7,062 nucleotides of DNA, taken from Candidatus Harrisonbacteria bacterium RIFCSPLOWO2_02_FULL_45_10c (GTDB lineage Bacteria; Patescibacteriota; Minisyncoccia; UBA6257; 02-FULL-45-10c). A program made the position numbers and the translations under genes. Of this stretch, positions 1-4,755 are shown piece by piece. The stretch covers positions 3,575 through 10,636 of the forward strand of contig MHJM01000015.1 in the NCBI GenBank assembly GCA_001818705.1, written 5' to 3'. Positions within the stretch are counted from its first letter, which is position 1; each line of letters starts with the position of its first letter. Below the pieces are notes generated by a model that was not told where the DNA came from, searched no databases, and worked only from the letters and a program-made list of their open reading frames with translations.

Positions 1-1171
1 CGTCATAAGCGCCCGACGGAGCGGATTCAATAAATTTAAAAGCATCTTGAGCAACCACCGCCACCCGCGGATCAAAAAAACTGTCTTGATTAAGCGCTCG
101 GATTGCCGGCAATTCTTTGGCGGAACGCACCATCGCCGGATCAATATCCACGAGCGTTGCCGAAACGACATCCGGATATTTCAATACCTCCCGAAGCGCT
201 AAGCCGTCCCCGCCGCCTAAAATTAAAATCCGCTCCCTCGTAGGAGCGATGCCGAACGCCGGATGAATTAATGACTCATGGTACATTCCGTCCCACTCCC
301 CCTCAATAAATTGCAGGTCGCCGTTCAGATACAGCCGCAACTGATTATCGCCGTCTTTGACATAAACTATCCGCTGATAAGAAGAATCGGCCTGATAAAC
401 TATCTCGCCATTATAAAAAATCGCTTCCAGCCGTTTGCTGATGTGGTCGGAAAAAAATAATCCGGCCGCATTAAAAATCAAAGCTAAGCCGACGGCGGTT
501 AAAACTGTTTTGGATAAGGCGGTCCGGCCGCTAAAAAGATTCTGTAATTTTATCAGCGCCACCAGCGCCGCAACATTAATCAGGCCGATTACGAAAGAAG
601 TTTTAAAAATTCCGATAGTCGGCAAAAAAACAATGGGGATCGCCACGGACGCGATGAGCGCCCCGAAATAATCCCAAAAAAACACCCGCGCCAGCGCGTC
701 TTTGAACTCTTCAAACCGGCTGACGATGCGGGAAAAAATCGGCAGCTGAAAACCAACCAATGCTCCGATAATAAAAACCAGGGAAAAGGCGAAGGTGTGA
801 AAAATAATCTTGCCGAACCAGATTCCAAAAACCAGGTGATTGGCGGTTTCAAACGGGACGAAATTGACTATGACTTTTTGAGAAAATACGTAGCTGCCGA
901 ACAGCAGGCTTACCAATGCTCCGCCGATAACGCACAATACCGACTGGCTGAATATAAATCTTTCAAAAAGATCGGATTCGATGCGCTTGGAAAACCAGGA
1001 TCCGACGCCAAGCGCAAAAAGATAAAGGCCGATAGTGATGGAAAAATAAAAAACGGAGGCGCCTAATAACTGCGACAAAGCGGCGCCCGCCAGTATTTCA
1101 TAAGCAATCGCCGCCAAAGCGGATAAAAATATGGTGGCAATGGCTAATTTTTTAACACCCGCGGTATTCAT
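1..1171 (-). CDS. speE: Membrane-anchored spermidine synthase-like aminopropyltransferase, C-terminus cut by window edge
   Basis: The reading frame stays open from the ATG at 1171 to the window edge, giving 390 residues without a stop. About the first 240 residues are a hydrophobic domain with several membrane helices (for example around 10-32, 40-60, 75-95, 120-145, 165-185, 190-208 and 222-240). The rest is a spermidine-synthase fold: SYQRI around 264-268, LNGDLQ 282-287, YHE 297-299 followed by HPA, the S-adenosyl-binding GGGDG 319-323, VDID 341-344, and QDAF around 375-378. The frame ends at AYD, just where the family's catalytic D-x-x-D segment should follow, so the catalytic aspartate cannot be checked. 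The family transfers aminopropyl from decarboxylated S-adenosylmethionine to a diamine such as putrescine. The ATG overlaps the speH stop by 4 bases and has a good Shine-Dalgarno. Acceptor specificity and the job of the membrane domain are unknown; the family is sure, the exact product less so. Confidence 0.9.
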   Translation of the reverse strand, partial: MNTAGVKKLAIATIFLSALAAIAYEILAGAALSQLLGASVFYFSITIGLYLFALGVGSWFSKRIESDLFERFIFSQSVLCVIGGALVSLLFGSYVFSQKVIVNFVPFETANHLVFGIWFGKIIFHTFAFSLVFIIGALVGFQLPIFSRIVSRFEEFKDALARVFFWDYFGALIASVAIPIVFLPTIGIFKTSFVIGLINVAALVALIKLQNLFSGRTALSKTVLTAVGLALIFNAAGLFFSDHISKRLEAIFYNGEIVYQADSSYQRIVYVKDGDNQLRLYLNGDLQFIEGEWDGMYHESLIHPAFGIAPTRERILILGGGDGLALREVLKYPDVVSATLVDIDPAMVRSAKELPAIRALNQDSFFDPRVAVVAQDAFKFIESAPSGAYD

Positions 1172-1530
1172 AAATCTCTCCTCAGTTCCCGCTTAATAAA
1201 TTTTTTTGGCTGGAAAATCGCCCGCAAAGCATTGAAAGCGCGCAATGCTTTCCGGGAATTATCTTTGGTGTAATTGCAGAAAAATAAATCAAAACTGACG
1301 GATTGCTTCTCCGGCCAGGTATGAATCGCGCAATGCGATTCCGCCAAAATATATACCCCGCTGACTCCTCCGCCTCCCTTAAACCGGTGAAAAGCCGAAG
1401 TAATCGCCGTGAAGCCGACGCCGGAAATAACTTGTTTCATTTCTTTTCTCAATAAAACGCTGTCTATAAGCAGGGATTTATCGCACCGGCAATCAAAAAA
1501 ATCAGCAAGAATATGAAGGCTTTTTTTCAT
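1168..1530 (-). CDS. speH: S-adenosylmethionine decarboxylase proenzyme, prokaryotic class 1B
   Basis: This enzyme decarboxylates S-adenosylmethionine to give the aminopropyl donor for spermidine synthesis. It is made as a proenzyme that cleaves itself before an internal serine to form a pyruvoyl cofactor. The 120-residue protein has the family signature LAESHCAIHTWPE at 62-74, so cleavage should fall between Glu64 and Ser65. His70 and Cys85 sit at the same offsets from the serine (+5 and +20) as the processing and proton-donor residues of the Thermotoga maritima enzyme (Ser63, His68, Cys83, from memory). The length is usual for class 1B. It is the first gene of a two-gene operon with the speE-like gene, overlapping it by 4 bases. 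The ATG at 1530 has no Shine-Dalgarno, but a good promoter lies 23 bases upstream. All catalytic residues are present, so I expect an active enzyme. Confidence 0.95.
   Translation of the reverse strand: MKKSLHILADFFDCRCDKSLLIDSVLLRKEMKQVISGVGFTAITSAFHRFKGGGGVSGVYILAESHCAIHTWPEKQSVSFDLFFCNYTKDNSRKALRAFNALRAIFQPKKFIKRELRRDL
1177..1185 (-). promoter_or_regulatory. Strong Shine-Dalgarno for speE inside the 3' end of speH
   Basis: On the minus strand the bases before the speE ATG read GAGGAGAGATTT-ATG, a purine-rich GAGGAG core about 6 bases from the start. It lies within the last codons of speH. It supports the ATG at 1171 and suggests translational coupling through the ATGA overlap. It is the only clear Shine-Dalgarno I find in the window. 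Confidence 0.75.
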
Positions 1531-1552
1531 ATGCGTATAAACTTATGTATGA

Positions 1553-1580
1553 ATTATAGTATACTATAAGTAAGTGACAA
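1553..1580 (-). promoter_or_regulatory. Sigma70-like promoter for the speH-speE operon
   Basis: On the minus strand there is a TTGTCA -35 (1575-1580), a 16-base spacer, and a perfect TATAAT -10 (1553-1558). Transcription should begin near 1546, leaving an untranslated leader of only about 16 bases before the speH ATG, with no Shine-Dalgarno in it. The position fits exactly as the promoter of the polyamine operon. This is a consensus match only. Confidence 0.7.
1554..1569. promoter_or_regulatory. 16-bp perfect palindrome over the speH -10 box, possible operator
   Basis: The sequence TTATAGTATACTATAA is its own reverse complement. It covers five of the six -10 bases of the speH promoter and most of the spacer. 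It is placed where a dimeric repressor could block the polymerase, or where one symmetric site could serve both divergent genes. Its high A+T content means chance symmetry of promoter-like sequence is also possible. No regulator gene is visible in the window. Confidence 0.4.
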
Positions 1581-1607
1581 AGGTCGTTTAAAAGTTACTT
1601 TATTCTA

Positions 1608-1790
1608 ATGAAAAATTTCGGTTTCAGGACAATAGCGACAATTCTTTTAGGTGTGTTTTTAATTTTTGAAGGATTTTTCTTTCCCGAAGGAGGGATTGAC
1701 GATGTCATCATAGCCACCGTTGGCCTGCTGATAATGATTGTCGGCATCCGGGACGCAATGGCTAAAAAATCAACCAACGTTCAGATGTAA
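1608..1790 (+). CDS. Small two-helix membrane protein of unknown function
   Basis: I do not recognise this 60-residue protein. It has a short basic N-terminus (Lys2, Arg7), a first hydrophobic helix at about 8-25, a short loop containing PEGGIDD at 26-32, a second helix at about 32-47, and a charged tail RDAMAKK. By the positive-inside rule both ends should be cytoplasmic with the acidic loop outside. It is the only plus-strand gene, lying between the divergent speH promoter and a terminator 2-3 bases after its stop. That placement argues it is a real, separately transcribed gene rather than chance. The ATG at 1608 has no Shine-Dalgarno and no convincing promoter; an imperfect TATAAG at 1565-1570 is the best -10 candidate. 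The opposite strand is also open over nearly the same span (1595-1777), but its product is not protein-like. Confidence 0.65.
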   Translation: MKNFGFRTIATILLGVFLIFEGFFFPEGGIDDVIIATVGLLIMIVGIRDAMAKKSTNVQM

Positions 1791-1792
1791 AT

Positions 1793-1824
1793 AAAAAAAT
1801 CTCCGCCGTGCGGAGGTTTTTTTT
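1793..1824. terminator. Bidirectional intrinsic terminator between the small membrane protein gene and the pilus operon
   Basis: A 6-bp perfect stem CTCCGC/GCGGAG with a CGT loop (1801-1815) is flanked by seven A on the left and eight T on the right. Read from either strand this gives a GC stem followed by a U-run. It begins 2 bases after the stop of the plus-strand small gene and lies 9 bases beyond the stop of the last pilus gene. It therefore ends both convergent transcripts. Confidence 0.9.
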
Positions 1825-1833
1825 ATTTAGAAT

Positions 1834-2304
1834 CTAACCGCCGATAATCCGGGAACTTACCGTAGTCTGCAGATTTATCACAATTCCGGAAACCGAAACA
1901 TTGGCGGGACTGACTCCGATAGTTATGGTAATCCTCGGCGGATAGGACGGATCCGGCAAAAGAATAAACTTTAAATTATCGATTATTACGTTGCTGGCGG
2001 TAATCCGCTTGGCATTCCGCTCCACCGCGGAGTTGTTCAGGCGATAACTTACCGGTTCGCCGGCAGCATTGGTAAAAGTAATTTCGCTGCCGCCGCTGGC
2101 GCTGAAACTCTGGCCGGTGCGCATTTCCCTCGCCATCTGCTCAATCGCCAGGCTGACATTGCTGTTGGCGGCAATCAGCGCTACCGATACTCGTTGAGTC
2201 CGGAGCGAACGGATGAAAACTCCGGAAGTAATGGAAATGACGATCACAAAAAGCGACATGCTTACCAATAACTCCACCATTGTAAATCCTTTGCGGCTAT
2301 CCAT
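1834..2304 (-). CDS. PilW/PulJ-like minor pilin, prepilin-type protein
   Basis: This 156-residue protein starts with a five-residue basic leader and a class III prepilin signal: MDSRKG cut before FTMVELLV (Gly6|Phe7, Glu11 at +5), followed by a hydrophobic helix to about residue 30. The body has an amphipathic helix with SNVSLAIEQMAREMRTG, then a beta-rich part ending in NLQTTVSSRIIGG. The helix pattern and the LQTTVSSR ending suit PilW/PulJ-like minor pilins, which prime fibre assembly at the tip; the family assignment is tentative. It is the last gene of the operon, just before the terminator. I chose the ATG at 2304, 5 bases after the preceding stop. The frame can be extended to a TTG at 2319, overlapping the previous gene by 10 bases and adding five residues, which I find less likely. 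PilD, encoded upstream, should process it. Confidence 0.85.
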   Translation of the reverse strand: MDSRKGFTMVELLVSMSLFVIVISITSGVFIRSLRTQRVSVALIAANSNVSLAIEQMAREMRTGQSFSASGGSEITFTNAAGEPVSYRLNNSAVERNAKRITASNVIIDNLKFILLPDPSYPPRITITIGVSPANVSVSGIVINLQTTVSSRIIGG

Positions 2305-2309
2305 ATTAT

Positions 2310-2816
2310 TTATCGCCAATTAAAAAAATGGTCTTCCAGCTTAACTTCAAACTCGCCGCCGCCCCGGGTGGTCCAGGCCACCACCGACTGCGCCATAATC
2401 TCGTCCGGCTGCGGCCAGGAAATTATGATGGTTCTTTTATAAGGAGTGTCCGCTCCCGCATCGTAGCCGTAAAATCTGGTTAGTCCGTCAAAACGCAAAA
2501 ATCGATTATTATCATAAGCGCAGGAACTGCCGATCAGATCAGTGTAGTCAATATTATGATTCCCCTCCGAAAGGCAGGAACCGTTATTAAAGGGGAGCCC
2601 GTTGCGGACATTGTAATCGATAAGATTTTTAACCAGCTCCACGCCTTCGGCCGCCAGATTGGAAGCGATATATTGGTCGGCGACCACGCGGTTTAAACTC
2701 AATGACCGGGAAACTAAAGTAAAAATCCCCAGCAGCCCGACCGTGGCAATCGTAATCGCAATTAATGCCTCCACCATTATCTGTCCGTTTTCTTTACATT
2801 CAAAATAATTTTTCAT
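2310..2816 (-). CDS. PilV-like minor pilin with atypical cleavage site
   Basis: The 168-residue protein has a PilV/GspI-like N-terminus: a ten-residue charged leader, then ENG|QIMVEALIAITIATVGLLGIFTL. Gly11 at -1 and Glu16 at +5 are kept, but the +1 residue is glutamine instead of the usual phenylalanine or methionine. The helix continues into ASNLAAEGVELVKNLID (51-67), a pattern typical of PilV-like proteins. Cys81 and Cys99 could form a disulfide in the globular domain. Minor pilins of this kind sit at the pilus tip and help initiate assembly. It lies 27 bases after the GspH-like gene, across a small repeat, and its stop is 5 bases before the ATG of the PilW-like gene. The ATG at 2816 has no Shine-Dalgarno. 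Confidence 0.87.
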   Translation of the reverse strand: MKNYFECKENGQIMVEALIAITIATVGLLGIFTLVSRSLSLNRVVADQYIASNLAAEGVELVKNLIDYNVRNGLPFNNGSCLSEGNHNIDYTDLIGSSCAYDNNRFLRFDGLTRFYGYDAGADTPYKRTIIISWPQPDEIMAQSVVAWTTRGGGEFEVKLEDHFFNWR

Positions 2817-2822
2817 AATTAA

Positions 2823-2857
2823 CTATACGCTATATGCCATCGGCTATTCGCTAGTTA
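2823..2857. repeat. Degenerate 7-bp tandem repeat (CTATACG-like)
   Basis: Consecutive heptamers read CTATACG, CTATATG, CCATCGG, CTATTCG, then a partial CTAGTTA. The array fills the gap between the GspH-like and PilV-like genes and runs into the last codons of the former; the fourth unit supplies its stop codon (CTA on plus, TAG on minus). On the minus strand the first two units give TATAGT and TATAGC, which look like -10 boxes; TATAGT ends 5 bases before the PilV-like ATG. Confidence 0.6.
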
Positions 2858-3347
2858 CCTGGCCGGCATCGTTTATTCTAATCTTAACACTGGATCCGCC
2901 ATCCAGCGTGCTGATTATAAATAACGGTTCGGAAACTCCGCCGGGCGTAAAAATAACTTTCAAATCCGGCGGAATGAACACGGCATCGGAAATCGGCATT
3001 TGGGAGAATTGAACCAGCGGATTTAATTGGTAGGATTCAAAAAGTTCACTGGCGTCTCCGGAATATTTATTGTCAGAGCTGGCGCAATCCGGAGCCAGAT
3101 CCTTAAAAATAACGGCTGCGTTCGGCTGGAAATTAACACCGTAGCCGCAAACATTTCCGCCGCCGGCATATGCCTGAATCGCCAAGTTTTTCGCCCGTAA
3201 TATCGCGTTAATCACTTTTGCCTGTTCGCGAAATAAAATAATCTGCCGCTCGCCGGTCCGGCTGTACGTAATCAAAACCGCCGAAAGGCCGACGGTTACG
3301 CCCAGTACTACCAACAGCTCAATCAAAGTAAATGCTTTGCGTACCAT
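2844..3347 (-). CDS. GspH/FimT-like minor pilin
   Basis: The 167-residue protein begins MVRKA|FTLIELLVVLGVTVGLSAVL, a very short leader and a classic prepilin helix with Glu10 at +5. The residue at -1 is alanine rather than glycine. The body is beta-rich, with FIPPDLKVIFTPGG around 124-137 and a final KIRINDAGQV, which fits the GspH/FimT domain. Cys67 and Cys88 may pair. FimT-like minor pilins act in pilus initiation, and some bind DNA during uptake; I see no basis to claim DNA binding here. The ATG lies one base after the pilD stop (TAA-T-ATG), so the two are probably translated in sequence. The last codons lie in the heptamer repeat, so the C-terminal residues may be repeat-derived. Confidence 0.85.
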   Translation of the reverse strand: MVRKAFTLIELLVVLGVTVGLSAVLITYSRTGERQIILFREQAKVINAILRAKNLAIQAYAGGGNVCGYGVNFQPNAAVIFKDLAPDCASSDNKYSGDASELFESYQLNPLVQFSQMPISDAVFIPPDLKVIFTPGGVSEPLFIISTLDGGSSVKIRINDAGQVTSE

Positions 3348-3348
3348 A

Positions 3349-4212
3349 TTATTTAAAACCGAAAAAATTAAAATAATTTTCCAATATCACTTTTCCGAAA
3401 AAGAAAACGGTCAGTGACCCCATGACCAGGAACGGCCCGAATGGGACCATATCTTTCATAGTACTCTTCTTAAAAGCCAAAAGCGCAAGACTGATTATCG
3501 CCCCGATTAAAAAGGAGAAGGCAAGGACAAAAATAATATCCGGCCAGCCAAAAAGCAGGCCAAGCGGCACTGCCAGTTTTAAATCGCCCATTCCCATTCC
3601 CCGCCCGCGGGTGATTAAAATAATGATTCCGATGGCCAAGGCGCCGGCAACCGCCGCCAAGCCGTGATTAATCCAGACATTGGAACGAAATCCGAAAAGT
3701 GCGGCGAAGTTCCCGATAAAAGATCCCTGCCATTCTCCGAATTGGCCGCTGGTTGCCGTAACGCCGATTAACAGCAATCCCAACGCAGTCAGCGCCAATA
3801 TTAATCCATCCGGTATCAGAAGAAGCCGGAAATCAATGGTCCAAATTAAAAGGAAAATTAAAAATACGGAAATCCAAACAGCACTTTGAATTAGGAATAA
3901 TGCAGTAGGAATTAGGGGATTTTGTAAATATATGGGGAGCAAAAAAATAAATCCGCTGGCCAGTTCTACTAAAGGATATTGCCAGGCCAGCGGTACCTGG
4001 CATTGCCGGCATCTGCCTCTTTGTATTAAAAAACTGAATATCGGAATCAGCTCCAGCCAGGATAATTCGTGACCGCAACTAAGACAGCGGGAACGGCTGG
4101 GATGATTAGCGGTTGCCAATAAATTCCGCTCCGGAGAATACCGGAGAGAAATAACGTTTAAGAAACTCCCGACACTAAGACCAAAAACAAAGAGTAATGC
4201 CGGGAGATACAT
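3349..4212 (-). CDS. pilD: Prepilin peptidase / N-methyltransferase PilD (type 4 prepilin peptidase)
   Basis: This integral membrane aspartyl protease removes the leader from prepilins at the cytoplasmic face and methylates the new N-terminus. The 287-residue protein is a full-length bifunctional form. It has a first helix with GLSVGSFLNV (11-20), then a cytoplasmic zinc-binding loop with Cys43, Cys46, Cys68 and Cys71 in two CxxC pairs. The first catalytic aspartate is in TIDFRLLLIPD (Asp127, with Asp135 nearby) and the second in GMGMGDLK (Asp210, the GxGD motif). Several hydrophobic helices lie between and after these. It sits between the major-type pilin and three minor pilins, all presumed substrates, 38 bases after the pilin stop. 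The ATG at 4212 has at most a weak AGG upstream. Confidence 0.96.
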   Translation of the reverse strand: MYLPALLFVFGLSVGSFLNVISLRYSPERNLLATANHPSRSRCLSCGHELSWLELIPIFSFLIQRGRCRQCQVPLAWQYPLVELASGFIFLLPIYLQNPLIPTALFLIQSAVWISVFLIFLLIWTIDFRLLLIPDGLILALTALGLLLIGVTATSGQFGEWQGSFIGNFAALFGFRSNVWINHGLAAVAGALAIGIIILITRGRGMGMGDLKLAVPLGLLFGWPDIIFVLAFSFLIGAIISLALLAFKKSTMKDMVPFGPFLVMGSLTVFFFGKVILENYFNFFGFK

Positions 4213-4224
4213 AGCCTAGAACAA

Positions 4225-4247
4225 GCTGCGGCGCAGAGCGCTGCGGC
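4225..4247 (-). promoter_or_regulatory. GC-rich hairpin and direct repeat between the pilin gene and pilD
   Basis: The gap holds two copies of GCTGCGGC (4225-4232 and 4240-4247). It can fold as CGCAG/CTGCG around a 4-base loop (4232-4245), and shorter alternative stems overlap this one. No U-run follows, so it is not a standard terminator. In the mRNA it follows the pilin stop and precedes pilD, where it could stabilise or delimit the pilin message. Confidence 0.4.
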
Positions 4248-4250
4248 ATC

Positions 4251-4736
4251 TTAAAACTCGACGCAATAAACTGGGTCGTCGCACAAAACACCGAATACCG
4301 TACCGTCAGAATCTTCCTTAAGAGATGAATTATTTTCGTCTTCTAATGTTCCGGACAATACATAATTCTGCCGGTTCCCGGATACTCCATAGTCATACTG
4401 CGGATTGCCCGGTAACGGATCGTTGGCGATTTTTGAGACGCCGATACCGGCTCCAGCCACCGCCGAACCAAGGCCAGCCCAATCTCCCGGATCGCCCAGT
4501 CCGCAAGCCGCATCACCAGGATAATGCTGGCATTTGGTGTAATAAAGCTCCAGCGCGTTCTGGGTCTGCTTAAGATCGGCAATTCTTTTAGCATCCCGGC
4601 CCTGGGAACGAAAACCGCCTAGACCGACTAAAACAATGGACGCCAACAAACCGATAATGGAGACGACCACTAATACTTCAATTAAGGTAAATCCATACCT
4701 AACGGCAGGCAGGCCTTTTTGAGGTGTTTTTAACAT
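4251..4736 (-). CDS. Type IV pilin, probable major pilin (PilA/GspG-like)
   Basis: The 161-residue protein has the strongest prepilin signal in the operon: YG|FTLIEVLVVVSIIGLLASIVLVGL, cut after Gly15 with Glu20 at +5. The helix continues through GRDAKRIADLKQTQNALELYYTKCQHYP, a form shared by PilA/GspG-like pilins of Patescibacteria. The C-terminal part has four cysteines (69, 78, 152, 158), suggesting two disulfides, with the last pair enclosing a short DDPVYC loop as in many pilins. I call it the likely main subunit because of its canonical signal, its place right after pilC and its own promoter; this is inference. The 15-residue leader is longer than those of the other pilins here (5-11) and its LPAVRY part coincides with a possible inserted repeat. 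The start is the only in-frame ATG, with no Shine-Dalgarno. Confidence 0.92.
   Translation of the reverse strand: MLKTPQKGLPAVRYGFTLIEVLVVVSIIGLLASIVLVGLGGFRSQGRDAKRIADLKQTQNALELYYTKCQHYPGDAACGLGDPGDWAGLGSAVAGAGIGVSKIANDPLPGNPQYDYGVSGNRQNYVLSGTLEDENNSSLKEDSDGTVFGVLCDDPVYCVEF
4693..4712 (-). repeat. Possible remnant of a dispersed inverted repeat within the pilin leader codons
   Basis: The minus strand reads CTGCCTGCCGTTAGGTATGG, an imperfect palindrome: CTGCCTGCC is followed by a degraded version of GGCAGGCAG. It encodes the leader residues LPAVRYG just before the prepilin cleavage site. From memory, similar CCTGCCTGCCGGCAGGCAGG elements are common in Patescibacteria and give peptides such as LPAGRQG in front of FTLIE. 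The link is inference. Confidence 0.4.
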
Positions 4737-4743
4737 ATAAATT

Positions 4744-4752
4744 ATTATAACA
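4744..4752 (-). promoter_or_regulatory. Extended -10 promoter immediately upstream of the pilin ATG
   Basis: The minus strand reads TGTTATAAT, a perfect extended -10 (TGn-TATAAT), ending 7 bases before the pilin ATG. Transcription would start at or next to the ATG, giving a leaderless or nearly leaderless pilin mRNA. There is no good -35, but extended -10 promoters often lack one. It lies in the 19-base gap after pilC. Confidence 0.55.
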
Positions 4753-4755
4753 AAT

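Noticed and set aside
136..144. Defective PilT because of altered Walker A (protein residues 136-144, encoded near 6611-6637)
   Set aside because: The glycines, Lys141 and Ser142 are kept, as are all other motifs, so Ala138 and His140 are better read as lineage variation than loss of function.
435..1066. Plus- and minus-strand open frames at 435-671, 589-852 and 797-1066
   Set aside because: All overlap the speE-like gene, whose frame is continuous for 390 codons with family motifs. Their products do not look like proteins.
1595..1777. 60-codon minus-strand frame opposite the small membrane protein gene
   Set aside because: Its product is a poor membrane or soluble protein, whereas the plus-strand product has clear helices and topology and a terminator 2-3 bases after its stop.
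2305..2319. TTG start at 2319 for the PilW-like gene
   Set aside because: The ATG at 2304 gives a normal short prepilin leader and follows the upstream stop by 5 bases. The TTG would need an overlap and has no Shine-Dalgarno. It is not fully excluded.
2823..2857. CRISPR-like array
   Set aside because: The units are 7 bp, contiguous and degenerate, with no spacers and no cas genes in the window.
4225..4247. Intrinsic terminator between the pilin gene and pilD
   Set aside because: The stem is GC-rich but no U-run follows it, so it is kept only as a possible stability or processing element.
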